Positions 1 to 7,038 are shown, numbered from the stretch's first letter. The stretch: 25,759 nt of DNA from an uncultured Eubacteriales bacterium (GCA_934401725.1 CAKRSS010000029.1:1-25759); one strand, 5' to 3'. Numbers and translations are program-made. The notes: generated from the letters alone by a model not told the origin.

Positions 1-125
1 ACGAGTGCCCCGGTAAGTACAGCAAGGCACCCAGAGAGATTCATATCTACTACAAATTGATTGATAAAAAATCCTCCACAGAGCAAATCGCCGCGTGGGG
101 AGCAAATGGAAATGAAAAAGTGTGA
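1..125 (+). CDS. C-terminal end of a probable site-specific recombinase (partial)
   Basis: An open frame enters from the left edge (first complete codon at base 3) and ends at TGA 123-125, giving about 40 residues. The stretch REIHIYYKLI followed by a short polar tail resembles the C-terminal end of large serine recombinases of clostridial elements (DUF4368-type tail). The rest of the gene lies outside the window, so integrity cannot be judged. The next fragment continues in the same frame after the stop and resembles a different recombinase class, so this is a patchwork of mobile-element DNA. The family call rests on a short motif only. Confidence 0.4.
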   Translation, partial: ECPGKYSKAPREIHIYYKLIDKKSSTEQIAAWGANGNEKV

Positions 126-134
126 CGATATTTG

Positions 135-242
135 ATGTTCACTACGGCAGATATTTATTCTCACCTTGATGTCAACGCCACGGGCGAGGCGGGGATGAAG
201 CTCGGCAAGCTCCTTTCCGATGATGAAAGCGAGGTGAGCTGA
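135..242 (+). pseudogene. Tyrosine recombinase (integrase) C-terminal remnant
   Basis: Only 35 residues remain. They include TTADIYSHLD, which matches the region around the catalytic tyrosine of phage and Tn-type tyrosine recombinases (typically GH...TTxxIYSHLD), followed by the usual short amphipathic tail. The Arg-His-Arg catalytic part upstream is missing: the sequence before it is the tail of another gene. The frame stops at TGA 240-242, one base before the ATG of the next gene, an int-xis arrangement common in integrative elements. I read this as a truncated integrase left after deletion or recombination of the element. Confidence 0.55.
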
Positions 243-243
243 T

Positions 244-825
244 ATGCCAGGTGAGGGCGAAATATCCTTGGAGCAGCTCTATAAAATGCTCCATGTCAGT
301 AAGAGGAAAGCGGCGTGGATGCTGAACAATGGCATCATTCCGTGTCGCATTCGTCCGACCGCAACCCACCGATATATCATTCGCCTGGAGGACGTAGAAA
401 TTTACCTGCAGAAGCAAAGAAAGGCAAGGCGAGAGGAGATCCCCGTGGGGATCTTCAATGCCAAGCCCCGGAAGCGGGCGGTGTTACTGAACCGCCAGCC
501 CGTGGACACCGTCACCATCGCCGAGTGCTATATCACCCTTGCGGACGACTGCAAGGAGGCGTTCCGGGCGCACGTGGAGAAGCGACTCCGGTATACAGCC
601 GACGCCCTTGACATCGATACCGCGGCAGAGATCATCGGTTACAGCCGAGGCATGGTGCTGTCCCACATTCAGCAAAAGCACATCGACGCCGTCCGCATCA
701 GCGGCAAGTATATCATCTCCCAAGCCGCCATCGTTGACTTCCTCGTCAGCGACATCGCCTTCGGGATCGTCAACAAATCCGCTTGGCATATGAATACAAT
801 CCTGATGTTCTCAAATAAGGAATAA
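244..825 (+). CDS. Excisionase-like protein with two helix-turn-helix domains
   Basis: A 193-residue protein with two MerR/excisionase-type winged-helix segments. The first (about residues 7-60) has the pattern SLEQLYKMLHVSKRKAAWMLNNG then a Tyr-Ile-Ile-rich wing and LEDVEIYL. The second (about 118-172) has IDTAAEIIGYSRGMVLSHIQQ, a wing with GKYIIS, and AAIVDFL. Such proteins bind DNA at att sites or promoters of integrative elements as recombination directionality factors or regulators. It starts one base after the integrase-remnant stop, so translation was probably coupled. No enzymatic motif is visible. Excisionase is inferred from domain type and neighbour; a plain transcription regulator is the alternative. 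Confidence 0.65.
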   Translation: MPGEGEISLEQLYKMLHVSKRKAAWMLNNGIIPCRIRPTATHRYIIRLEDVEIYLQKQRKARREEIPVGIFNAKPRKRAVLLNRQPVDTVTIAECYITLADDCKEAFRAHVEKRLRYTADALDIDTAAEIIGYSRGMVLSHIQQKHIDAVRISGKYIISQAAIVDFLVSDIAFGIVNKSAWHMNTILMFSNKE

Positions 826-829
826 GAAA

Positions 830-868
830 AGGCACAGCCCTGCCATGAAGGTGGGGCTGTGTCTTTTA
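830..868 (+). terminator. Rho-independent terminator after the excisionase-like gene
   Basis: AGGCACAGCCC (830-840) pairs with GGGCTGTGTCT (854-864) across a 13-nt loop, with one G-T pair, and is followed by TTTT. It starts 5 nt after the stop codon at 825. Confidence 0.8.
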
Positions 869-893
869 TTGTTTAGAATAATGATTACGAATG

Positions 894-2057
894 TCAGTTT
901 TTCATTTCAAAATTCTCGGTACTCCGTTTTTCGTATTGTTCGCAAAGTAAAATGGAATCTGCCTCAATTTTATCTAAAACATTGATGCCGAAAACATCTC
1001 TTTCCTCTGCATAATCTTCACAAAACATCTCATATACAGATGGAATAACGCTACTTAACATTAAAGATATCTCGAAATAATGAAGCAATGGATATCGTGA
1101 TTCAACAACACCGCCATGCACGTATACATGACACATTTTATGAAGACGTTCCATCTTCTCAAATGCAATGGGGGTTTCATTTTCACAGTTTGCTTTAAGG
1201 TAATTTAAAACGCCCATGAAAGTATATGGCTTTTGCTTTACAATATCGTGATAGTTCGGAATTTTATCAACAAAACCATAATGCATATATTCAACCTTGT
1301 TGCGTTCATTTTTATTTTTGCGGTTTGCGAACAATTTATTAAATTCATCGGGAAATACTTGGTTGCAGCACGTTTGAAGTGTTTCAAAATAAGAGAATTT
1401 TTCGTCCTCGGCAAACAGTTCGGGATAAATACGCATAACAAGAAGTTTTGCATACAGTTCAAGTACGGTTCGGCAAGGTAAATATGCTGTTCCCAGGAAG
1501 TTATCTTCAAGGAGCGATAATGCAGACAATGCCTTGTTTGTGATTTTTGCAAAATAAAAAGCCGATTCGTTTTTTGCTCCGTTCAAATAAATCATATGAT
1601 TCATTTTCATGCACAAAACAAACAACTCATACGGAACGGGGTAGTAGTTGAATCGTTCCCCCGCCATAATGGGCTTGTGTCTAAAGTATGCACTACCATA
1701 CTCCCGAAGAAAAATTTGTTCAGAAACTTGTTTTGTGAGTTTATTTTTGTAATTTTCGTCCTTCTCTATCCTTGATTTATCTTCCGTGGTGAGAAAAATC
1801 GTATTTGCTTTATGTACTCCAACGATATGTTTACAGATGTCATATTCCGGTTCTGGGCCAATTCCGGTTACCATTCTTTCATCAGACCAGCGAAGATCAT
1901 ACAACTCAAAAAACTTTTCTCCAATTACATTAAAAACCCGATATTTAATATCTATAAGGAAAGAACCTCTAATATCGTTTTTGAACAAATCTTTTAATGA
2001 TCGATTGTTTTGCCTTTGTATTCGTTCAGCTATTTGCGAAAAATTGTTGGGCAACAT
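894..2057 (-). CDS. AT-rich orphan protein, possible DUF5677-like
   Basis: A 387-residue cytoplasmic-looking protein with no signal peptide or membrane segment. The frame stays open back to 2156, but that part runs into the tRNA gene. The ATG at 2057 has an AAGGAGGA about 12 nt upstream and lies just after the tRNA terminator, so I use it. The central part (TAYLPCRTVLELYAKLLVMRIYP) and the C-terminal part (MCHVYVHGG) are helical with conserved-looking Arg/Glu and His residues that recall DUF5677 proteins, often found in defence or mobile loci; this is weak recognition only. Base composition is clearly more AT-rich than the chromosomal genes to the right, a sign of horizontal acquisition. It sits between the excisionase-like gene (convergent) and tRNA-Ser, so it is probably cargo of the integrated element. 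Function unknown. Confidence 0.7.
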   Translation of the reverse strand: MLPNNFSQIAERIQRQNNRSLKDLFKNDIRGSFLIDIKYRVFNVIGEKFFELYDLRWSDERMVTGIGPEPEYDICKHIVGVHKANTIFLTTEDKSRIEKDENYKNKLTKQVSEQIFLREYGSAYFRHKPIMAGERFNYYPVPYELFVLCMKMNHMIYLNGAKNESAFYFAKITNKALSALSLLEDNFLGTAYLPCRTVLELYAKLLVMRIYPELFAEDEKFSYFETLQTCCNQVFPDEFNKLFANRKNKNERNKVEYMHYGFVDKIPNYHDIVKQKPYTFMGVLNYLKANCENETPIAFEKMERLHKMCHVYVHGGVVESRYPLLHYFEISLMLSSVIPSVYEMFCEDYAEERDVFGINVLDKIEADSILLCEQYEKRSTENFEMKN

Positions 2058-2084
2058 ATTTTCAGAAATCCTCCTTATATTGTC

Positions 2085-2110
2085 GAAAAAAGCCCCGAAA
2101 AATCGGGGCT
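2085..2110 (-). terminator. Terminator of tRNA-Ser
   Basis: On the minus strand AGCCCCGA, a short T-rich loop and TCGGGGCT form a strong stem directly followed by TTTTTT, beginning 2 nt after the CCA end of the tRNA. Confidence 0.85.
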
Positions 2111-2112
2111 TA

Positions 2113-2201
2113 TGGCGGAGAGGAAGGGATTCGAACCCTTGTGGGGTTGCCCCCAAACGGATTTCAAGACCGCCTCGTTATGACCGCTTCGATACCTCTC
2201 C
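2113..2201 (-). tRNA. tRNA-Ser (UGA anticodon)
   Basis: An 89-nt gene with CCA encoded. The acceptor GGAGAGG pairs with CCTCTCC, followed by discriminator G and CCA. The T arm is AAGGG-TTCGAAT-CCCTT. A long variable arm with a GGGG/CCCC stem is typical of class II serine tRNAs. The anticodon loop CTTGAAA gives UGA. The anticodon stem is imperfect: GCGGT opposite TCCGT leaves a T-T at 31-39 and a G-T at 27-43. The 5' half (2162-2201) is repeated at 2354-2393, so this copy may have been rebuilt by recombination at the anticodon loop. Its nearest strong promoter lies upstream of that duplicate. Confidence 0.93.
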
Positions 2202-2353
2202 ATATATGAAACTGTCTTTCGACAGAAATCATCAGATATTCAATTGTTTTAGAAATTCTTTTAGAAATGTGCTTTTGTGCTGCTGTCGGAGTGCCGAAAA
2301 AGTCAGGTGTTGCAAGGCTTTTCAATGTTTTTGCGACCGCTGTGCTCGCAAAT

Positions 2354-2393
2354 TTTCAAGACCGCCTCGTTATGACCGCTTCGATAACTCTCC
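2354..2393 (-). pseudogene. Duplicated 5' half of tRNA-Ser (probable att scar)
   Basis: Forty bases match the 5' half of the intact tRNA-Ser with one difference (GGAGAGT instead of GGAGAGG). Identity stops exactly after TTGAAA in the anticodon loop. No variable arm, T arm or 3' acceptor follows. Together with the intact copy it forms a direct repeat bracketing about 150 bp. Tyrosine integrases commonly cross over at the anticodon loop, so I interpret the pair as attachment-site copies from an integration event. Confidence 0.75.
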
Positions 2394-2442
2394 ATGCTAT
2401 TCCGTTGCATTTCTCGGGGCGGGAAACGTCCCCGACCTCACT

Positions 2443-2471
2443 ATAATAGCATAATCCCCGCCCAATGTCAA
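2443..2471 (-). promoter_or_regulatory. Promoter for the tRNA-Ser locus
   Basis: On the minus strand TTGACA (2471-2466), a 17-bp spacer ending in TGC, and TATTAT (2448-2443). A GC-rich start region follows, as in stable RNA promoters. It faces the 5'-half remnant first and the intact tRNA about 190 bp further on. Confidence 0.75.
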
Positions 2472-2510
2472 GCGCTCGGACAACTTTTTTGTATTTTTTG
2501 CATTTTACTA

Positions 2511-2539
2511 TTGCAATTGAACGCAAACTATGGTATAAT
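2511..2539 (+). promoter_or_regulatory. secG promoter
   Basis: TTGCAA (2511-2516), 17-bp spacer, extended -10 TGgTATAAT with the hexamer at 2534-2539. It lies about 50 bp upstream of the secG start. Confidence 0.8.
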
Positions 2540-2590
2540 TACTCCTGCGCTGATGCTATTGTAATAGAAAATCTACGGAGGATCAATATA

Positions 2591-2830
2591 ATGAACCCTA
2601 TCGAAATCGTGATTGGTATAATTTTGCTGGTGATGAGCCTGTTTTTGGTGGTAGCCGTGCTGATGCAGTCCGGCAAGGACAAGAACCTCTCCGGTTCTAT
2701 CGCCGGCGGCGCCGAGACTTTCTTCGGCAAGCAGAAGGGCAAGGACAAGGACAAAAAGTGGTCCCTCGCGACCGCTGTCGTCGCCGTCGTCTTCACGCTC
2801 CTCGTCATCGTTATGTACATCGTGGTCTGA
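2591..2830 (+). CDS. secG: Preprotein translocase subunit SecG
   Basis: A 79-residue membrane protein, the normal SecG length. It has two hydrophobic segments (about residues 3-25 and 58-79) joined by a polar loop with the SecG signature VVAVLMQSGKDKNLSGSIAGGAETFFGK. SecG is the accessory third subunit of the SecYEG channel and assists SecA-driven export. The ATG at 2591 is preceded by CGGAGG at 2575-2580. An upstream in-frame ATG at 2465 lies before the promoter and is rejected. It is a single-gene unit with its own promoter and terminator. Confidence 0.95.
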   Translation: MNPIEIVIGIILLVMSLFLVVAVLMQSGKDKNLSGSIAGGAETFFGKQKGKDKDKKWSLATAVVAVVFTLLVIVMYIVV

Positions 2831-2840
2831 TCCGAACAAA

Positions 2841-2871
2841 CAAAAAAGCCCGCTTAGCGGGCTTTTTTGTT
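2841..2871 (+). terminator. secG terminator
   Basis: AAGCCCGC, a short TTA-containing loop and GCGGGCTT, flanked by A6 before and T6 after, starting about 10 nt after the secG stop. The symmetrical flanks could stop transcription from both sides. Confidence 0.92.
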
Positions 2872-2872
2872 T

Positions 2873-3386
2873 GGAGGAGTCGCAGGGAGTGTTCCGCCGC
2901 CTGCGGACGGCGGCCAACGCAGGGGGATTCCGCGCTCTGCGGAGCGCGGCCAACGCCGCACGGCGTTGGATCCGTGCCGCCTCCCCAAAGGCGGGCGAAA
3001 ACTTTTGAAAAAGGGGCGGGGTATCTTTTTCGGGCATCGGACGCGCTTCACAAACGTTTCACCGTTCCGAACGGGCACCGGACGCGAAGCAGGGCGGTGC
3101 TGAACCACAGCGTGATTCCGCACCGCCCGCACTTAAACGCCTAAAACCTTACTTTCCGGCGTCCCACAGACTCTGCCCCGCCCTTTTCCGAAAGTTTTTG
3201 CGGGTTCCAAGAGAGCTTTTTTCAAAAAGCCCCCTTGGCGGGGTTCGGGGCAGCGCCTAGAGAGCAATCGGTTTTCGCTTGCTTTATCCCGTTTTCCCTT
3301 CCCTTTTCCGAAAGTTTTTGCGGGTTCCAAGGGGGCTTTTTTCAAAAAGCCCTCTTGGCGGGGTTCGGGGCAGCGCCCCGAGACCA
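2873..3386 (+). repeat. Family 2 intergenic repeat tract
   Basis: A 510-bp gene-free stretch between the secG terminator and the stop of the leftward nuclease gene. It has three parts. First, two degenerate units ending in CGGCCAACGC (about 2880-2960), inverted relatives of the 38-bp units at 22323-22474. Second, a core (about 2990-3165) with TCGGACGCGCTTCACAAACG and CACCGGACGCGAAGCAGGGC. Third, two roughly 80-bp direct repeats at a spacing of 120 bp (from 3181 and 3301), each with a stem CCAAG..GGC, a T/A-rich loop and GCC..CTTGG. The whole tract recurs in opposite orientation at 21540-22480. The last stem may also terminate the leftward operon. Open frames here have no family resemblance and I take them as spurious. 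Confidence 0.8.
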
Positions 3387-4391
3387 TTATGCGAATATCA
3401 TTTCATCAAAAGTGAAACCGGTGGGAGTGCGGGTGATGCCGTAGTCGGTAATGAGGGCGATGTGGAACATGCGCTCGCCGTCGATACCGACGCAGTTGGG
3501 GATGGAGTCGAGCAGCTTCTGGGCGGAGGCGTGGAAGGCGCCGAGCGTGAGGAAAATCCCGCGCGTGCCGCCGTTGACGTTCATCGCACCGAAGAACTCG
3601 CGCACCTCGCGCTCCGAGGTCTGGACGTTAGCGCGGCACTTGACCTGGAGCATGACGCGCTCGACAAACCCGAGATCGTCCTGCGTCTCCATTTCGATGT
3701 CAATGCCGCCGTCCTCGCTGCCGCCGGTCACGTCGCAGGAACGCACGCGACGCCCCGTCACCTGAAAATACTTCTCGATAAGATTTGCGCAGAACGTCTC
3801 GAAAAAGCGCCCGCCTTTTTCGTGCAGCCGGTTTATGTACACCCGCTTGAACTCGGCCACGTTGGCGTAAACCCGGCGGTAGCTCGACGGATCCTCTATC
3901 TTCATGGGCTTGAAGCGCCCGTCCTCGTAGGTCACGACGTTGTCGTCCACGAGCTGGCTCAGTATCTGCCCCGCAATACCCTTGAGCGCGTTGTCGTCAG
4001 TCACGGACTTGGTTTTGTCCGTTCCGAAGTGCTCGCCGAGAGCGGTGTAAAGCTCGGACTTGGTACAGGCGCGCTCGCCGAGCAGCCGCAGCATCTGCGC
4101 CTTGCAGTCCTGCCGCTCGACCACAACCAATTCCTCGCCGCTAAGCCGATACCCGTCGCCGCAGCGCACGACATCGCCCGAGCGCACAAGCTCGGTCAGC
4201 GTGACGCCCATGTAGCTGCGCAGCGTGTTGTACTCCGAGTCGGCATTCAGTTCCTCGGCGCGGTCGTGACGCATGCCGTACCTTTTCATCGCCGCGTCGA
4301 GAATGTCGCCGCGCGACAGACACTTGCCGCCCTCGAGCGCCCCGGTCAACGCCCGCGTTATTTTTTTACGTTCGTCAGAAGTAACCTTCAT
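3387..4391 (-). CDS. Mrr-type restriction endonuclease domain protein
   Basis: A 334-residue protein. The C-terminal part carries a PD-(D/E)xK nuclease core of the Mrr_cat type: Glu198 in RFFETFCANLIEKYF, Asp231 in GGSEDGGIDIE, and Gln249-x-Lys251 in VMLQVKCRA, followed by TRGIFLTLGAF. The N-terminal about 170 residues look like winged-helix segments that would recognise DNA. Mrr enzymes are type IV nucleases cutting modified DNA, acting in the cytoplasm. No methyltransferase is adjacent, consistent with type IV. It is the last gene of the nagB operon, starting 24 bp after the kinase stop with GGAGG 9 nt before ATG. That company is unusual and may reflect insertion or simple co-transcription. 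Substrate specificity cannot be read. Confidence 0.8.
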   Translation of the reverse strand: MKVTSDERKKITRALTGALEGGKCLSRGDILDAAMKRYGMRHDRAEELNADSEYNTLRSYMGVTLTELVRSGDVVRCGDGYRLSGEELVVVERQDCKAQMLRLLGERACTKSELYTALGEHFGTDKTKSVTDDNALKGIAGQILSQLVDDNVVTYEDGRFKPMKIEDPSSYRRVYANVAEFKRVYINRLHEKGGRFFETFCANLIEKYFQVTGRRVRSCDVTGGSEDGGIDIEMETQDDLGFVERVMLQVKCRANVQTSEREVREFFGAMNVNGGTRGIFLTLGAFHASAQKLLDSIPNCVGIDGERMFHIALITDYGITRTPTGFTFDEMIFA

Positions 4392-4415
4392 GAAAGCTGC
4401 CCTCCGGGCACAGTC

Positions 4416-5369
4416 TCAAAGATTTGCCGCGCCGATAATGCCGGCGTTGTTGCCCAGCTCCGCGATGCACAGCCGCGTCAGCGGAACCAGTCCCGGCCCG
4501 TACTGCTGACGCCGCACCAGCGGCTCGACCAGCTCGAGCAGCGCCCCGCCCTCGCCTGAAATACCGCCGCCGATGCTCAGCACCTCGGGCTGGAATATGT
4601 TGATTATGCTCGCAATGCCGTTCGCGAGGTACATGACGTACTCGTTAACCACGTCGCGCGCCTCCTCGTCGCCGAGCTTCATGGCGTCGAACGCCGTCCG
4701 ACCGCTGACGTGCCCCTCGGGGTCGAGACAGTCGGTCAAACGGGTGGGCTTGCCGTAGTTGCGGCACATGAGAATCTTCTCGTTGGTCATGTTGATAAGC
4801 GCGGTTGCCGAACTGTACGCCTCCCAGCAGCCGCGACGGCCGCAGCCGCACAGTCGCCCGCCGACCTGAATGACCATGTGCCCCAGCTCTCCCCCCGCAA
4901 AGTTGAAGCCGGAATAAATCTTGTTGTCGATGACAAAACCGCCGCCGACGCCCGTTCCGAGCGTGACGATGATGGAGTTCTGCGTCCCGCGCGCGGCTCC
5001 GGCGATGGCCTCGCCCCACGCGGCGGCGTTGGCGTCGTTCTCGACGCGGATATTGCGGTACCCCAACAGCCCGCCGAGGCGCTCGCAGATGGGGTAATGG
5101 TCGAACGGCAGGTTGCAGGCGTGCAGAATCTTACCGTTCTTACTGTCGATAATGCCGGGGGAGGCTACACCGATCTCGTCGATGTCTGAGAGCTGTGTTC
5201 CCTGCTCGCGGCAGAGGCTGAGGCAGAGGTCGGCCATGTCGGCGACGATACGGTCGGCGGGACGCTCGGCGTGTGTCGGCACCGACCGCTTGAGCACTAT
5301 CCGCTGCTCCGCGTCCACCACGGCGGCGGCCATTTTCGTGCCGCCGAGATCAATTCCGATACGGTACAT
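4416..5369 (-). CDS. ROK-family sugar kinase (glucokinase or N-acetylhexosamine kinase type)
   Basis: A 317-residue protein with all the ROK landmarks: phosphate-binding DLGGTK at 7-12, ENDANAAAWGE with catalytic Asp112, LGTGVGGG at 137-144, ELGH at 161-164, and the zinc motif CGCGRRGCWE with Cys174, Cys176 and Cys181. It phosphorylates a hexose with ATP in the cytoplasm. It starts 6 bp after the nagB stop with a GAGGAA site inside the nagB end, so the two are co-transcribed and probably co-translated. The nagB context suggests a role around glucosamine or N-acetylated sugars, but the length and motifs equally fit a glucokinase; the sugar cannot be decided from sequence. Confidence 0.93.
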   Translation of the reverse strand: MYRIGIDLGGTKMAAAVVDAEQRIVLKRSVPTHAERPADRIVADMADLCLSLCREQGTQLSDIDEIGVASPGIIDSKNGKILHACNLPFDHYPICERLGGLLGYRNIRVENDANAAAWGEAIAGAARGTQNSIIVTLGTGVGGGFVIDNKIYSGFNFAGGELGHMVIQVGGRLCGCGRRGCWEAYSSATALINMTNEKILMCRNYGKPTRLTDCLDPEGHVSGRTAFDAMKLGDEEARDVVNEYVMYLANGIASIINIFQPEVLSIGGGISGEGGALLELVEPLVRRQQYGPGLVPLTRLCIAELGNNAGIIGAANL

Positions 5370-5375
5370 TACAGT

Positions 5376-6086
5376 TTATTCCTCGCTGAATATGACGGTC
5401 ACATCGTTGTGCAGCTGGAGCAGCGACGCGGGCAACTGCGGCGTGACGGGACCGTAAAGCGCCTTGCCGAGTATTTCCTTCTTGCCCTGGCCGTTGGCGA
5501 TGAGAAGTATCTTGCGCGCCTGCATGATGGAGACCATGCCCATCGAAATCGCCTGGCGCGGCACGTCTGCCTCGGAGGCAAAGAAGCGGGAGTTTGCCTT
5601 GATGGTCGACTCATGCAGGTCGACTACGTGCGTCGCCTTGTCGAAGACGTCGGACGGCTCGTTGAAGCCAATGTGGCCGTCGAAGCCGATGCCGAGCAGC
5701 TGCAGGTCGATTCCGCCGAGGTGACGGATGCGCGCGTCATAAGCGGCGCACTCCTCAGCGAGGTCGTCGGCAAGTCCGTCGGGCACGAAGGTGTTCTCGC
5801 GCCTGATGTTGACGTGGTCGAACAGGTTCTCCTGCATGAAGCGGCGGTAGCTCTGCTCGTCGCTCTCGCAGAGGCCGACGTACTCGTCGAGGTTGACGGT
5901 GGTGACTTCGGAGAAATCGATGTCACCCTTGTTGTACCACTCGATGAGCTGCTTGTATGTACCGACCGGCGACGAGCCGGTGGCGAGTCCGAGCACGCAG
6001 TCAGGCTTGAGTATGACCTGTGCGGAAATAATGTTGGCCGCCTTGCGGCTGAGCTGCTGATAGTTCTTGACATTGATGATTCTCAT
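5376..6086 (-). CDS. nagB: Glucosamine-6-phosphate deaminase
   Basis: A 236-residue protein converting glucosamine 6-phosphate to fructose 6-phosphate and ammonia, the entry of amino sugars into glycolysis. Visible motifs are the phosphate loop LGLATGSSP (32-40), NLDEYVGL with Asp67, and GIGFDGHIGFNEP with Asp136, His138 and Glu143, matching the E. coli catalytic set Asp72/Asp141/His143/Glu148. It lacks the C-terminal extension of the allosteric E. coli enzyme and resembles the short Bacillus form. It is first gene of the nagB-ROK-mrr operon, read leftward from the promoter at 6157-6185. No nagA is present in the window. Confidence 0.95.
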   Translation of the reverse strand: MRIINVKNYQQLSRKAANIISAQVILKPDCVLGLATGSSPVGTYKQLIEWYNKGDIDFSEVTTVNLDEYVGLCESDEQSYRRFMQENLFDHVNIRRENTFVPDGLADDLAEECAAYDARIRHLGGIDLQLLGIGFDGHIGFNEPSDVFDKATHVVDLHESTIKANSRFFASEADVPRQAISMGMVSIMQARKILLIANGQGKKEILGKALYGPVTPQLPASLLQLHNDVTVIFSEE

Positions 6087-6156
6087 TGCTTAATCCTCGC
6101 TTTTTTGTTTATTTTGTGCGATATTACTGCGTTGTCGGCTTAATTTCTTCGTTATA

Positions 6157-6185
6157 ATTATATCACATAAAGCGCGTTCGGTCAA
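6157..6185 (-). promoter_or_regulatory. Promoter of the nagB operon
   Basis: On the minus strand TTGACC (6185-6180), a 17-bp spacer ending TGTGA, and TATAAT (6162-6157). About 70 bp of leader precede the nagB ATG. No obvious operator palindrome overlaps it. Confidence 0.85.
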
Positions 6186-6216
6186 CAACCGCGCGGCGAA
6201 TTCATGGTGCCGACAC

Positions 6217-6252
6217 AAAAAAATCAGCGTCCCGAAAAGGGGGGACGCTGAC
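6217..6252 (-). terminator. Terminator of the thioredoxin gene
   Basis: On the minus strand TCAGCGTCCC (6251-6242), an 8-nt loop and GGGACGCTGA (6233-6224), followed by seven T. It starts 6 nt after the thioredoxin stop codon. Confidence 0.9.
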
Positions 6253-6257
6253 AGAAA

Positions 6258-6578
6258 TCAATGAGCGGGCGTGACGGCGGCGTCCGTCATAGCGCGGAGC
6301 GCGGGGACGGACTGTGTTCCGACCTTGCGGTCGACTGCGCGGCCGTCTCTGAACATAACGAAGGTCGGGACGCTCATAATGCGCAGCTGTTCGACGGCAT
6401 CGGGCGCGTCGGCGACGTTGACCTTATACACGGACGTCCCCGACTCCTCGGCAAAGCGCCGGATGATCTCATCCGCAGCGCGGCAGGCGGGGCAATTCGC
6501 GCCGAAAAATTCGACCAGCGCGTCGCCGCCGCTCATAACGCGCCCCAGGCCTTCGCTATCGAGTGTGATTACAGGCAT
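6258..6578 (-). CDS. Thioredoxin-like protein with a CPAC active site
   Basis: A 106-residue single-domain thioredoxin fold with no signal peptide, so cytoplasmic. The redox site reads NCPACRAAD (Cys29-Pro-Ala-Cys32) where standard thioredoxins have WCGPC. The cis-proline loop is present as MSVPTFVMF, and DGRAVDRKVG matches the usual C-terminal strand. It is expected to reduce protein disulfides or serve a dedicated partner; the altered dipeptide should change redox potential and partner choice. An AAGGAGA site lies 7 nt before ATG. It is monocistronic with its own terminator. No thioredoxin reductase is nearby. Confidence 0.9.
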   Translation of the reverse strand: MPVITLDSEGLGRVMSGGDALVEFFGANCPACRAADEIIRRFAEESGTSVYKVNVADAPDAVEQLRIMSVPTFVMFRDGRAVDRKVGTQSVPALRAMTDAAVTPAH

Positions 6579-6629
6579 ACAATTTCTCCTTTCGGTGGGA
6601 TAGGATTATTGTTGCCGGGATTGGGGGGC

Positions 6630-6815
6630 AGATTGCATGGGAGTATGCGTTTTTTTATAAATAAGTTCTTTGGCCTTGGCAGGACTCGCCGGAACGTCGG
6701 CGGAAAGCGTTTTTTGAAAAAGAGTTCTTTGCCCTCGAGGGGGCTCGCCGTGGAGGACAAAGAACTCTTTATAAGAAAAGCGGCTCCCGCAGGACGTCAC
6801 CTGCGAGAACCGCAA
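6630..6815. repeat. Miniature family 1 repeat copy
   Basis: Most of the gene-free gap between the thioredoxin start and the U32 stop (6579-7038) holds repeat material. The unit begins AAGTTCTTTGGCCTTGG (from 6664), continues with CGGAACGTCGGCGGAAAGCG and TTTTTTGAAAA, and ends in a short inverted pair (AAAGAGTTCTTTG at 6719-6731 against CAAAGAACTCTTT at 6758-6770). The GCGG/CCGC hairpin at 6780-6813 follows. These are the end sequences of the 1-kb elements at 10950 and 16972 without the interior. The rest of the gap holds the palindrome at 6888 and a GCATATGCAATACGC box near 7013-7027. Confidence 0.75.
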
Positions 6816-6887
6816 AAAACAATTCAAGGCATCACCGCGCAATGTCCGAGTGGCACACTTGCCGGGCATTTTTCCGTCATATTTCAC

Positions 6888-6928
6888 AAAAATTCTTGAC
6901 TGTAGCGCTGCTACAGTCAAGAATTTTT
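6888..6928. terminator. Perfect 19-bp inverted repeat, probable bidirectional terminator
   Basis: AAAAATTCTTGACTGTAGC (6888-6906), loop GCT, then its exact complement (6910-6928). A-runs and T-runs flank the GC part on both sides, so it can terminate in either direction. It lies about 110 bp beyond the stop of the leftward U32 gene, the only transcription unit in need of it. Confidence 0.75.
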
Positions 6929-7038
6929 GTTTCATCTGACGAAAAATCTGACTGCGCAATTGCACCATCGGAATTACGCGGTGAAGCCTCAATTTAACCA
7001 CGCATATGGGCATATGCAATACGCCCACACACCAAACC

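Noticed and set aside
1786..2454. A 222-residue plus-strand frame covering the tRNA region
   Set aside because: It reads through the complement of tRNA-Ser (the familiar spurious RRGRDSNPCG peptide) and the antisense of the AT-rich gene; no ribosome site.
3279..4559. A 426-residue plus-strand frame
   Set aside because: Antisense of the Mrr-type gene extending into repeat DNA; no conserved motifs.
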